DNA of 64,000 nucleotides from DAOUVR01 sp034430535 (lineage in GTDB: Bacteria; Chloroflexota; Dehalococcoidia; E44-bin15): assembly GCA_964443325.1 (NCBI GenBank), contig CAYUCL010000003.1, positions 62,001-126,000 of the forward strand, given 5' to 3'. The notes beneath the pieces are model-generated. The model was not told the DNA's origin, did not search any database, and worked only from the letters and a program-made list of their open reading frames with translations. Position numbers and translations under genes: made by a program. Shown here in pieces: positions 53,226 through 62,019 of the stretch (position 1 is its first letter; each line of letters starts with the position of its first letter).

Positions 53226-54394
53226 CTCTTTTTTGCCTCCAACATCTCCAGAAAAGCCTGGACCCTGGTCTTAATCTGTCCAGACCCTGATGTGCCGAAT
53301 TCCACGTCCAAGGGGAGGATGGGTATCCCCTGCGCTTTTAGCCTCTCTGTCATCAGCGGTAAATCATGAGCGTAGGGTACGCAATACCTGATAATCTCGC
53401 TGATTACACCATCGACCCTGAACTGCTTGATAAGGTCGAAGATACGGTCAAAGCGCTCGTCAGAGGGGAACATACGGGCGCAAGGGAAATTGCTAAGATA
53501 GCGACGCGAGATTGCCTCGATAGGCGTTGTTGACCCCTCGATAACCACCAGGTCGTACCAGTACCTGGTACTGGTGCACAGCTCATCGGTCACCACCAAC
53601 CCTCCCTCTGTCTCAATAGACCTGATGAACTCGGGGTTCTCCAGTACGCTACCGACAATCATCAAGCGGACGCGGCCTTTGTTACCAATGCCAGATACAG
53701 AAAGCTCGTCCAGCAGGTCCCTGAGCCACTGGTTAAACAGCTCCTTGGGCATGTGGAAGCTGGCGATCAGTACCTCCATGGTTTCAGCGCCGGTGATGGG
53801 TGGATTGTCCGATTTGCGTAGTTCATAGAGTTCCCTAAGCAGTGTCCTCGATTCATTGTATACCTCAATAGAATGGAGCAATGCTTCATCACTAATTGTA
53901 GTCTCAAGGAATTCCTCCAGATGCTGCTTGAACTTCACCACCTGGTCCAAATATAGCTGATGTGCTCTCTCATTATACTTGCGGGGTACCGTCAGCACGT
54001 CATGAAACGGTGTGCCAATGTACTTCCGCCACAAATCGAATAGCCGTCGGGCACCATCGCAGGTAGACCCACCAACGACACCATCTAAAAAATCGTACTC
54101 TCCTCTTAGACCCATTTGCAGGCAACTTCGAGAAAATGAGCAGCTATTAACATAGAGGTAAGCGGTACCGTCTTCAAGCTCCACTTCTGTAGGATAGCCG
54201 GTTATCCTGATGGGCAGTGCACCGGCAGCATGAATGATTTCTTCGGGGACATAGGTACACAGCCAACCAAATACCTTCCCGCCTTGCTGCTTGAAATCCA
54301 GAATCTCTTTAGCATGTGGGAAGGTTCTGTTTAGTTCTCTAAACCGTTCAAGTGTAGGTAGACTTGCGTTATTCTTGTGTGGTGTATCTATCAT
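53222..54394 (-). CDS. BcrC/BzdN-like subunit of a benzoyl-CoA-reductase-type enzyme
   Basis: A 390-residue HgdB-type subunit. YLYVNSCSFSRSCLQMGLRGEY, GSTCDGARRLFDLW and EIIRYCVPYAHDLPLM carry the expected cluster cysteines. BcrC of Thauera is about 386 residues, and this gene is the first of the four, as in bcrC. Start: a GTG at 54397 and the ATG at 54394 are equally placed; no good ribosome binding site is visible, which is odd for the first gene of such an operon and may mean translation from the DegV transcript, 35 bases away. Confidence 0.75.
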   Translation of the reverse strand: MIDTPHKNNASLPTLERFRELNRTFPHAKEILDFKQQGGKVFGWLCTYVPEEIIHAAGALPIRITGYPTEVELEDGTAYLYVNSCSFSRSCLQMGLRGEYDFLDGVVGGSTCDGARRLFDLWRKYIGTPFHDVLTVPRKYNERAHQLYLDQVVKFKQHLEEFLETTISDEALLHSIEVYNESRTLLRELYELRKSDNPPITGAETMEVLIASFHMPKELFNQWLRDLLDELSVSGIGNKGRVRLMIVGSVLENPEFIRSIETEGGLVVTDELCTSTRYWYDLVVIEGSTTPIEAISRRYLSNFPCARMFPSDERFDRIFDLIKQFRVDGVISEIIRYCVPYAHDLPLMTERLKAQGIPILPLDVEFGTSGSGQIKTRVQAFLEMLEAKKR

Positions 54395-54429
54395 CACAAA
54401 TTATATATATTTAACCAACTTTACCAGTT

Positions 54430-55299
54430 CTACAAGTCAAGCTCAGGTTGGAAACCAACGAATATAGCTCCAGGCCCAGCACCATATCCCATGACGGGGC
54501 TATAGTCACTGATTATGATGCTGAGACAATTGAATTCTCTCCTCAATTGCTTAACAAAGGCTTCTGCTAGCTGAGGGGCATTGGCATGGGATACGATGAA
54601 ATGCAGGGCATCCGTATCCACCTCCTTCTTGATTTGCTCGAGCAGCTTGCTGTAGCCATCGCTCCGCTTTCTTACTATATCTACGGGTTCTATCGTGCCC
54701 TCATCAGTCATCCGGTTCACTGGCTTTATCTTAAGCTTGGCCGCCTTCAAGGCTTCGTCTTTCGTCATGCGCCCGGTGCGGTAGACATACCGCAAGGTAT
54801 CAAGCAGCATCAGCCCACCTGTCTTTTGACGAACCTCTTCGGCAAAACCAGCCAACCTATTGAGCTCCGTTCCCTTTGCTGCCTCTTTGGCCACCGCCAA
54901 AACCACCAGGCCCTGCGCTCCAGCCACTGTTCTTGAATCGACGATACGGATGGTCGTCTCTGGCGATTCCTTTTGTAACTGCTCTGCTGCCACACTGGCA
55001 GTATTGAAGAATGCGCTCAGTGTAGAAGAAAGGGTAATCATAAGTATCTCATTGGACTCCGCACTTGCCTTGCGATATTCATTCACCAGTAGACCAGGAG
55101 AAGTTGCCGATGTCTCGAACTTGTCAGGGTCTTTGGTAATCAGCTCGTAAGCCTCGGCAGCGGTGATGTCTATCCCTTCTGTATATGCCTTGCCGTCAAA
55201 CAATATGTTGGCTGTTGGGACTATCCTGATGCGGTTCTGCTCAGCTATGTCACTGGGGATACAAGCCACATTGTCGGTCATCATAACTACATTCGGCAA
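54430..55299 (-). CDS. DegV family protein (fatty-acid binding)
   Basis: A 289-residue DegV protein. MMTDNVACIPSDIAEQNRIRIVP, TSATSPGLLVNEYRKA, LSSTLSAFFNTASVAAEQL and VDSRTVAGAQGLVVLAVA are the diagnostic blocks; DegV/FakB proteins bind a fatty acid for phosphorylation or transfer. The start is TTG (55299) with AAGGAGG 7 bases upstream. It lies directly before the BCR-like subunits and after an SDR, with PlsX and ACP at the other end of the unit, so a lipid carrier role is plausible. A FakA kinase is not in the window. Confidence 0.85.
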   Translation of the reverse strand: MPNVVMMTDNVACIPSDIAEQNRIRIVPTANILFDGKAYTEGIDITAAEAYELITKDPDKFETSATSPGLLVNEYRKASAESNEILMITLSSTLSAFFNTASVAAEQLQKESPETTIRIVDSRTVAGAQGLVVLAVAKEAAKGTELNRLAGFAEEVRQKTGGLMLLDTLRYVYRTGRMTKDEALKAAKLKIKPVNRMTDEGTIEPVDIVRKRSDGYSKLLEQIKKEVDTDALHFIVSHANAPQLAEAFVKQLRREFNCLSIIISDYSPVMGYGAGPGAIFVGFQPELDL

Positions 55300-55359
55300 T
55301 CTCGCACCTCCTTATCAAACTTTTTACCTGGGACTACCCGGAAGCAAGGCACTGGTCTA

Positions 55360-56172
55360 TCATGATATAAGATAGCCTCCATCCACAACCACGAGGCTGC
55401 CGGTCATGTAGCCGGCCAAATCCGATGCCAGGAACAGGGCCACCCGTCCCACATCGTCGGCTTCGCCCATCCGACCCAAAACCATCCGCGCCATAAACGC
55501 CTTTAGCTCCGACTTGCCTTGCGCCGTTGAGCTTCCAGTGACATGCGACAGCATGCTTTCTGTAAGAATCCCACCGGGAGCAATGGCATTCACCCGTATG
55601 TCATACTGCCCAAGTTCGAGCGCCATGCTCTTGGTTAAGGATAAGACACCGCCCTTGGATGCATCGTAAGCGGACAGCCCTTTAGACGACGGGTGTAGGG
55701 AATCGATGGAGGCGATGTTTATAATACACCCACCTCGTCTCTTCTGTATCATATGTTGGCTTGCTTCTCGGCTGCAGAGAAAGGCACCCTTTAGATTTAC
55801 CGCCATCACCTGCTCGAAGTCCTCACCGCTCATCTCTGTCAAGGGCACCCTTGGATATATACCAGCATTGTTCACGAGAATGTCAATTCTGCCGAATTCA
55901 CCCACCGCCGTGATCACCATGTTCCGCACATCATCTTCCTTGCTTACATCACACTCTACAGAGATCGCACGATAGCCATAGCTCCTCAGCTCCTGGCTGG
56001 CCTGCTGAGCCCTCTCCTCGTTGGTATCAGCAATAGCGATGGTGGCTCCTGCCTCAGCAAGTCGATAGGAAATGGCGAAGCCAATACCCATAGCGCCACC
56101 GGTAACGATAGCTGCCTTTCCTGTGAGCTTTATGAGGTCATTGAGCGGTATGTTTTTCTGCGGTGGACTCAT
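55360..56172 (-). CDS. Short-chain dehydrogenase/reductase
   Basis: A 270-residue classical SDR. AIVTGGAMGIGFAISYRLAEAGA is the TGxxxGxG loop, ILVNNAGIYPRVPL the NNAG motif, INIASIDSLHPSSKGLSAYDASKGG the Ser and YxxxK site, and VNAIAPGGILTESM the C-terminal loop. IADTNEERAQQ at the end of strand 2 (Asp) favours NAD. It heads the minus-strand unit that contains DegV and the BCR-like genes, so it may act on a cyclic hydroxyacyl or keto intermediate, which is a guess from position. Confidence 0.85.
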   Translation of the reverse strand: MSPPQKNIPLNDLIKLTGKAAIVTGGAMGIGFAISYRLAEAGATIAIADTNEERAQQASQELRSYGYRAISVECDVSKEDDVRNMVITAVGEFGRIDILVNNAGIYPRVPLTEMSGEDFEQVMAVNLKGAFLCSREASQHMIQKRRGGCIINIASIDSLHPSSKGLSAYDASKGGVLSLTKSMALELGQYDIRVNAIAPGGILTESMLSHVTGSSTAQGKSELKAFMARMVLGRMGEADDVGRVALFLASDLAGYMTGSLVVVDGGYLIS

Positions 56173-56606
56173 ATCTATTCTAATAGACCCTGTTCTGAGC
56201 CAATTTTAATAGCAATCGCAATTGCTATGCATCCTGGTCGTCGTTACTACTTTGACGCACAATAGCGCAACTCTGATCACTCATTTCCCTAGCTATTGAT
56301 TTTATTCATACAGCGCCTAGCCGTCAAGCCTGCTGTTGCCAGCATTGGAGCCTCCGTCACAGTATTAGAATGGCATGGTAACAATATAACCCAATCATTT
56401 CCATTCTGTTTGCCAGTCCAGATAGAGGTATAACACGTTGGCTCACTACAAAAAGAGGTAAACAGAATAGCGTTGATAGCCTCATGCTACAGAGACTATT
56501 AGGGCATACAAAGTTAATGACGACAAATCGATATTGCTAGGCTGTTGGTTGCTATGATGCGATAGAGGGTCACAAACGTTATTCACCTGTGGATAGACTG
56601 GCCTCG
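56173..56606. other. Intergenic stretch between SDR and the defence-like island
   Basis: About 430 bases without a supported gene. The sequence is AT-rich and marks the boundary to the AT-rich island. I see no clear terminator or repeat. Confidence 0.35.
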
Positions 56607-58961
56607 CTATAAAGCTATGATATCTGACAATTCAGCTTCTTCAGGTTCTAGCTGGCTCAAAGTAGATATCATGGGTATAAGTATAGGCGATATTGCTCTG
56701 GTTAATAGCTTAACCCTATCAGGAATTGACTCCCCATTTTCAATGTTCGGGTTCTTATTTCCAAGATCACTCAATTCTCGAAGTAAAGACATACCTATTA
56801 ATACTACACCATAGCGGAATTGCGCCATTAGAAGATTAACATCTATTGCTGGTTTGGCATACTTTAATTCAGTTTGTAGGCAAATGTTATCTATGTTTAC
56901 GTAGAAATCATACTTACCATCTCCTATTGGTATAACGTCTAAAGCATCAAATTCATCGAAATGATGGTTATCCCAACCATCACGATGTACATCAATGATT
57001 TCTGGTATGGTTAATAATGACGGAATTTGCTTATTTGCTCCTTTGTTACCTGGTGGTGGAGAATCTCCTGTGGTGCCTCCCTTTTGGTGTTTTTTTCTTG
57101 GAGATACAATGACCTGGAATGCGTCTTCGAAAGGTCCCCATTTAATAGCGTCTTTGACTATAGTATTGTATTTGACTATATAGTTTGGTTTTACTCCCTT
57201 AGGTAAAGAAACAGTTAAGTTTGCTGTCCCATTCCATAGGGATAAAACATAGTCAGTTACTTCAATACCATTAGCTAATAATATGAATTCACCTGGATCA
57301 TCATCTCTGTCAAAGTAGTCATTTGAAGCGTCAGTCTCAAACTGAACTCGGAAGCGCCAATTGATTGGGCAATTTTTGATGAACTCTTTATGTTTCTTTC
57401 TCTGTAATCTGAAGTAGGTAGGATATTTGTTGCCATAGTAGATTTGGCCGATTCCAGTTTCTTCAAAGTGAAATGGATTTGGTAATTTACCTCCTACAGA
57501 AAGCAATTTCGCAAGTGTTGGAGAGTTTCTGATTACCTTCTCAATAACATCCATAAGGGGTTTGGACTCTTCTAATTTGTCCCTAATTTCTTCCTGTCTA
57601 CGTTTTTCTCTTAATGCTCTTAATCCTGGATGTTCCTTTATTATCCGCTCGAGTTGGGTTTCTATTTCGTTTCTTAATTCACATGCGCTTAACCGGTCTC
57701 TACTGTTCATAAATAGATCTTCTTTGAGTCTATCATCAAGATTAGTGCAATCAACGATTATGAGCAAAGAGTCTCTTAAATATCCCATACCAACGGCTTC
57801 ATGTTGGAAAAACGTGGATGGTAAATTGGCATGAGTTTGTCCATTGATAGTGAAAATTACGCCTTCATTACGCCGATAAGTTGAGGACTGGCCTTTTCTA
57901 AATGCATAAACCTGAGCTTGCAGCCTTTGTCCCATGCAAGCGATTTGATGAGAACTTGGATATGTAGGCTCTAGATTTTGTCTTTTGTCTTCTTCTAATC
58001 GTACACTTAAACCCGATAGGGTCGTTTCAAAAGTATGACCAGAGTAACCGTTCCTACGCTCAAATAATCTTACAGGTAATGCTATGTTGGGCATGAGTAA
58101 AGAGAGAGCATTGTAGAGATCAAAGAGAATATTCGTTTTAAGTCCCTGTATGTTATACTCATATAATTTTATATAGGTGCCCCATTCCAGAGGTACTCCG
58201 AATTTGTTCGGATATGGACCGGGTAATAGTGGTAATGAGTCAGCTTTAAAAGAGGGGATCTTATCTTCGGGCGCTAAATACGTGTATGCAGAGGTACGTC
58301 GATTACCACGTGGATCTTCTCTCCTTACTACAGTGAATCCCCATGTGTTACTCTCTCCAGGCAAAAGTATTTTTGGATTACGTTTAGATACAACCAATTG
58401 CATATGGTGTTGACCACAAAACCTAAAAGCTCCGGTTCCTCCCATATGGAATTTTCCTTGTACAAATGGGATTTCACTTTTGATGGACTTGAAAAGGCCA
58501 AGTAAGGTCTTCGGCATATTTTCAGGAGTCTGTCCTTCACCGCGATCAATTATGGAATAACAAGGATTACTTTTTGATCCTGTGGCTACAAGGCTGATGT
58601 CTTCAGCAAGATTGGCCCTTTTTCTTGTATTCATCTTGGATAGTATTCCTTCTGGGATGTCATAGAATCTTATAAGTGCTTCGGTTACATCTCTAGGTGC
58701 TTCTTTACTCTTGGGGTCAATACCACTTTCAAAACATTTGCCCAATAGCAATGAGTCGACTGAATTGACGATCTTTTCAACAAGCGCATATTCCGCTCGG
58801 CTTTGTTGGTTACCTATAGTTGAATAATTATCTTCGATATCTCCAAAATACCGCCAGCATGATAGATCATCCCAATACTTATTTAGCTGCAAAGTTTTCA
58901 CTATTTCATTTTCTGTTTCGCACTCAGCAAGAGCTAAAAACATGTCTTTGTAATTCATCAT
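56607..58961 (-). CDS. Large GHKL (HSP90/MutL-type) ATPase, predicted defence protein
   Basis: A 784-residue protein with a GHKL ATP-binding domain. RAEYALVEKIVNSVDSLLLG (55-74) is the N-box with Glu62 and Asn66, YSIIDRGEGQTPENMP (135-150) holds the DxGxG, and GKFHMGGTGAFRFCG (169-183) is the G2 GGxG lid motif. A long middle part (VDCTNLDDRLKEDLFMNSRDRLSACE) and a helical linker (about 420-470) follow, then beta-rich domains ending in the C-terminal FYVNIDNICLQTELKYAKPAIDV. It is not MutL, HSP90 or a histidine kinase. It follows an 83-residue gene by 11 bases. Large GHKL ATPases of this kind sit in anti-phage islands; function here is inferred. Confidence 0.6.
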   Translation of the reverse strand: MMNYKDMFLALAECETENEIVKTLQLNKYWDDLSCWRYFGDIEDNYSTIGNQQSRAEYALVEKIVNSVDSLLLGKCFESGIDPKSKEAPRDVTEALIRFYDIPEGILSKMNTRKRANLAEDISLVATGSKSNPCYSIIDRGEGQTPENMPKTLLGLFKSIKSEIPFVQGKFHMGGTGAFRFCGQHHMQLVVSKRNPKILLPGESNTWGFTVVRREDPRGNRRTSAYTYLAPEDKIPSFKADSLPLLPGPYPNKFGVPLEWGTYIKLYEYNIQGLKTNILFDLYNALSLLMPNIALPVRLFERRNGYSGHTFETTLSGLSVRLEEDKRQNLEPTYPSSHQIACMGQRLQAQVYAFRKGQSSTYRRNEGVIFTINGQTHANLPSTFFQHEAVGMGYLRDSLLIIVDCTNLDDRLKEDLFMNSRDRLSACELRNEIETQLERIIKEHPGLRALREKRRQEEIRDKLEESKPLMDVIEKVIRNSPTLAKLLSVGGKLPNPFHFEETGIGQIYYGNKYPTYFRLQRKKHKEFIKNCPINWRFRVQFETDASNDYFDRDDDPGEFILLANGIEVTDYVLSLWNGTANLTVSLPKGVKPNYIVKYNTIVKDAIKWGPFEDAFQVIVSPRKKHQKGGTTGDSPPPGNKGANKQIPSLLTIPEIIDVHRDGWDNHHFDEFDALDVIPIGDGKYDFYVNIDNICLQTELKYAKPAIDVNLLMAQFRYGVVLIGMSLLRELSDLGNKNPNIENGESIPDRVKLLTRAISPILIPMISTLSQLEPEEAELSDIIAL

Positions 58962-58972
58962 ATATCACCTTT

Positions 58973-59224
58973 TCATAGCCTAAATCTCTGCCTGTTTTCG
59001 CCTTTCCCTTGAAACTGAATTTTTACTTCCCTGACTTTCCGTTCGATTTCTCGGAATATCTTGCGTACTTCCTCGTCATCATAATCGTAGTTTTTCCTAT
59101 TTGAACATTTACCTAAACTGTCCAAACTGTCGAGTATTCTATTTACTCTACGCTCAACAATTTTTATGAATCTTTGCCGCTTCATATCTACATTTTGAAT
59201 ATCTCGAGTTCTGATAGCTGTCAT
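58973..59224 (-). CDS. Small basic helical protein, partner of the GHKL ATPase
   Basis: An 83-residue basic protein, mostly helical: RFIKIVERRVNRILDSLDSL, then KNYDYDDEEVRKIFREIERK. The start at 59224 has AAGGAGG 5 bases before it; a longer frame to 59275 would include the promoter -35. It sits 11 bases upstream of the ATPase gene on the same transcript. I do not recognise the family. The conserved-looking SNRKNYDYDDEEVRKIF suggests a fixed role with the ATPase. Confidence 0.55.
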   Translation of the reverse strand: MTAIRTRDIQNVDMKRQRFIKIVERRVNRILDSLDSLGKCSNRKNYDYDDEEVRKIFREIERKVREVKIQFQGKGENRQRFRL

Positions 59225-59246
59225 AGGAACCTCCTTATATAGCAAA

Positions 59247-59275
59247 ATAATACCACAAATAATAGCATATGTCAA
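59247..59275 (-). promoter_or_regulatory. Consensus promoter of the GHKL operon
   Basis: On the minus strand TTGACA (59275-59270), 17-bp spacer, TATTAT (59252-59247), 22 bases before the start at 59224. Confidence 0.65.
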
Positions 59276-59516
59276 GTGTTATATGATATATATCCCGAAT
59301 ATAGCCAATAATCGTGGACATAATTAAAATATGTAGAATGGAATTGCACCTCTAAAAAAACCGACTTTGTCATGTAGGTAGGGAATACTAAGGGATTGTA
59401 AGACCTATGTTTGATACTAAGTCAAATGGTAGAGAAACATACTATGTCAGTTAGGTCAGTGAGGATTGAGGATAGTCATAACTTTTTAATGAATCGTCAG
59501 CGAAAATGGCACATTT
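59276..59516. other. AT-rich spacer between the two parts of the island
   Basis: About 240 bases without a supported gene. A plus-strand frame from 59411 overlaps the zinc protein in antisense and lacks a ribosome binding site, so it is not called. Confidence 0.35.
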
Positions 59517-59705
59517 CTAGGGCATATGTTTCTTATAACAGACTGCACAGTATTTCTTGGCATGTAGACTGTGAAGGAATTTATCTTGAACGTGTTCCTT
59601 CCAATAAGTCTCCCCGGGTGATATTTCTTTCCCGCAATCATAGCAAATATGTCTTGTCCTAGCTTTGATTTGCTTAAGAACCGGTAAATGACTGTATTTG
59701 CCCAT
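59517..59705 (-). CDS. Small zinc-binding protein downstream of the DUF5655 nuclease
   Basis: A 62-residue basic protein with HICYDCGKEISPGETYW and, further on, KYCAVCYKKHMP, that is CxxC and CxxC plus a His, a treble-clef or LIM-like zinc site. It begins 11 bases after the stop of the nuclease gene and has no ribosome binding site of its own, so it is probably coupled to it. HNH or zinc-finger fragments of this kind occur with nucleases in defence islands. Confidence 0.5.
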   Translation of the reverse strand: MGKYSHLPVLKQIKARTRHICYDCGKEISPGETYWKEHVQDKFLHSLHAKKYCAVCYKKHMP

Positions 59706-59716
59706 TAACAATGTGT

Positions 59717-60634
59717 TTATATGGAATTATTCTTATAAGACTGCTTCGCTAAACTAATAATATAGTCAAGACTTTCATCGTCGCTGAATTGTATCTCATA
59801 ATCTCCATTGCCCCAATGACCAGTAGTCGACATGTCTCTTGTCATTTTCTTTTGGTCATTCAATTCGCCAATTCTAAGATTCAACCACAGTTTCAGCGCA
59901 TTCTTCTGAATGTGAACGTCAACGAAATTTGTCTTAGCTATGAACCCTATGTATTTCTTAGTCGGTTTCACCTTTATACTGTTACCAATATCCAGCAAAG
60001 AGGCCCTTAGTTGTTCATACAATTCCCGTGTTTCACCAGAAGCGATTGATAGATGATCATCTTCCGTATATACCTTTATTTCTTTAGTCACGCCTTCAAT
60101 AGTCTTACTTTTCGATGAAATAGTTTTTACTGATTCCATTGATCCTGAAGGCTGTATTTGCGATAAACCAATAGTTTCATTTGCATATTTTCTAATTTCC
60201 CAAAGTTCTATTGGTAAATCTTTGAAATTGATCGACTGGACTTGATACTGCGTAAATAAAGGGGCTACGAATATTACCCTCGTTTGTGTCCAATCTACAT
60301 CATTCTTTTTTATTGGTAATTTGTGGCTTTCATAATATTCAAGAATACAATCAGCTTTATTATTAAGTACTATAGAAAGGTAAGCATATCCTTGATCTAT
60401 AACGCTGAAATTTTTGTCTTTCTTATACTCGATTACGACAAAAGATTTCGTTTTGGTATCAAAAGCAAGTGTGTCTATTCTTAAATTTTGAAGGATGAAT
60501 TCTGATTTCACAGTCTGTAATCCAAATATTTGAGAGAGATTATCCTCGCAAAGTCTCTGAATATCTTTTTCCAATTTGAAATCCATGCTCTCAATATTAC
60601 TGAGCTTTCCGTTCTTAACTGAATACATTTCCAT
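59717..60634 (-). CDS. DUF5655 / PD-(D/E)XK nuclease family protein
   Basis: A 305-residue two-domain protein. The N-terminal half has LEKDIQRLCEDNLSQIFGLQTVKSEF, then LRIDTLAFD and FVVIEYKKDKNFSVIDQGYAYL; the Asp in RIDT and the E-Y-K in VIEYKKD form a PD-(D/E)XK nuclease site. The C-terminal half (YIGFIAKTNFVDVHIQ, KLWLNLRIGELNDQKKMTRD, TGHWGNGDYEIQF) is a DUF5655 domain. The start chosen at 60634 puts GGAG 9 bases upstream; ATG 60640 or TTG 60649 are alternatives. The family occurs in defence and restriction contexts. Nuclease activity is predicted from motifs only. Confidence 0.7.
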   Translation of the reverse strand: MEMYSVKNGKLSNIESMDFKLEKDIQRLCEDNLSQIFGLQTVKSEFILQNLRIDTLAFDTKTKSFVVIEYKKDKNFSVIDQGYAYLSIVLNNKADCILEYYESHKLPIKKNDVDWTQTRVIFVAPLFTQYQVQSINFKDLPIELWEIRKYANETIGLSQIQPSGSMESVKTISSKSKTIEGVTKEIKVYTEDDHLSIASGETRELYEQLRASLLDIGNSIKVKPTKKYIGFIAKTNFVDVHIQKNALKLWLNLRIGELNDQKKMTRDMSTTGHWGNGDYEIQFSDDESLDYIISLAKQSYKNNSI

Positions 60635-60697
60635 AGACATAATCTCCAATTAATAATTATAATCCGAAAAATGGTGAGTCGATAGTATTATAACGGA

Positions 60698-60726
60698 ATT
60701 GTAGAAGCCATTATGCTAGTTGTCAA
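60698..60726 (-). promoter_or_regulatory. Consensus promoter of the DUF5655 nuclease gene
   Basis: On the minus strand TTGACA (60726-60721), 17-bp spacer, TACAAT (60703-60698), about 65 bases before the chosen start. It shows that the nuclease and the GHKL operon are transcribed separately. Confidence 0.6.
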
Positions 60727-60821
60727 CGACCTGACCCCTAAAAATCGGCTTAGTTATAATGTTAATCCTAAAGATATTGATTCTATATGTTCCTAGTTAC
60801 TCAAGCCATTTGTTGATTTAA

Positions 60822-60885
60822 TCTACATTTCATCTATGAATAAATACCTTTTTATAGAGCTATAAAAAGTATATGAAATCTACAT
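60822..60885. repeat. AT-rich palindrome with flanking repeats
   Basis: CTTTTTATAG (60848-60857) and CTATAAAAAG (60860-60869) form a 10-bp inverted repeat with a 2-base centre. ATTTCAT on its left and ATGAAAT on its right extend the symmetry, and AATCTACAT occurs on both sides as a direct repeat. It lies between the nuclease promoter and queA, in a 340-base stretch with no gene. It may be a protein-binding site or a terminator for queA. Confidence 0.45.
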
Positions 60886-60993
60886 CATTTATAGATATTC
60901 AGTAGTTCCTTCGCTTATATGGCCTTAGCTGACTGGAAAACTCTCACCGCAATTGGTACACAAAAGAGGGCAACGTTACTCTTCTTATTACCT

Positions 60994-62019
60994 TTACATT
61001 AGCATCGCATCGCCGAAGCTATAGAATCTGTAGCCCAAACGCTTCGCCTCGCTGTAGGCTTGCTGGATCATTTCCTTTCCAGCGAACGCGGATACAAGCA
61101 TCAGTAGTGTGGAGCGGGGCAAATGGAAGTTTGTAATCAGTCCGTCGACACTGCGAAAGCTATGCCCCGGTAGTATGAGGATATTCGTCCAACCTCGGAA
61201 GGCCTCGATCCCATTTCCCTTGATCGCCGCCTGCTCCAGAACCCTGACTGCAGTAGTGCCAACACAGATAATTCTCCTCCCCTCACCCTTCGCCCTACAA
61301 AGCTCCTGGGCAACCTCTTCCCCCAGCTCGCAATACTCCTTGTGCATCGGATGCTCCCTTGGGTCCTCGGCCCTCACTGGCAAAAAGGTGTCAAGGCCAA
61401 CATGGAGCGTGACAAAGGCAAATTGGACACCCTTTTCGGCAAGTCTACGGAGAAGCTCCGGGGTGAAGTGGAGCCCCGCCGTTGGCGCAGCAACGCTCCC
61501 CTTTACTCTGGAGTAAACCGTCTGGTAGCGCTCTGAATCCTTGATTGGGGAGTGAATATAAGGAGGTAGTGGCACCTGTCCTATTTCTTCCAGGGCAGCT
61601 TCATCAGAGAAGCGAACCACCCTGACCCCTCTTTCTCTCCTCTCAACAATCTTACCATAAACGCCACTAAAAGACCCTTCGTCGTAGCTGAGCTCTATTC
61701 CTGTCCCCACGGCAACCCTTCGCCCTGGCCTTACCAAAGTTTCCCAAAGCCCCGAAGCTAACTGGCGAAGCAGTAGCAACTCCACCTTCCCTCCAGTCCC
61801 TGCCTTCCGCCCTAATAGCCGCGCCGGTATCACACGACTATCATTGAACACCAGCACATCACCTTCGTGGAGAAAATCAACGAGCTCGAAGAATCGGCGA
61901 TGCTCTATTAATCCATCGCCCCGCGAAACAACCATAAGGCGAGAATGGTCCCGTGGCTCAATAGGGGTTTGGGCGATAAACTCGGGAGGCAGATGATAGT
62001 CGAAGTCGCTGGTTTTCAC
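60994..62019 (-). CDS. queA: S-adenosylmethionine:tRNA ribosyltransferase-isomerase
   Basis: A 341-residue QueA, which moves the ribosyl part of SAM to 7-aminomethyl-7-deazaguanine in tRNA during queuosine synthesis. FDYHLPPEFIAQTPIEPRDHSRLMVV, DVLVFNDSRVIPARLLGRK, GSVAAPTAGLHFT, TLHVGLDTFLPVRAED and LITNFHLPRSTLLMLVSAFAG are all strongly conserved blocks. The length is normal. No other queuosine gene is in the window. It is divergent from the acyl-CoA synthetase-like gene; 195 bases separate them. Confidence 0.95.
   Translation of the reverse strand: MKTSDFDYHLPPEFIAQTPIEPRDHSRLMVVSRGDGLIEHRRFFELVDFLHEGDVLVFNDSRVIPARLLGRKAGTGGKVELLLLRQLASGLWETLVRPGRRVAVGTGIELSYDEGSFSGVYGKIVERRERGVRVVRFSDEAALEEIGQVPLPPYIHSPIKDSERYQTVYSRVKGSVAAPTAGLHFTPELLRRLAEKGVQFAFVTLHVGLDTFLPVRAEDPREHPMHKEYCELGEEVAQELCRAKGEGRRIICVGTTAVRVLEQAAIKGNGIEAFRGWTNILILPGHSFRSVDGLITNFHLPRSTLLMLVSAFAGKEMIQQAYSEAKRLGYRFYSFGDAMLM

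Noticed and set aside
59411..59662. Plus-strand open frame in the defence-like island
   Set aside because: It is antisense to the zinc-protein gene, has no ribosome binding site and shows no family resemblance.
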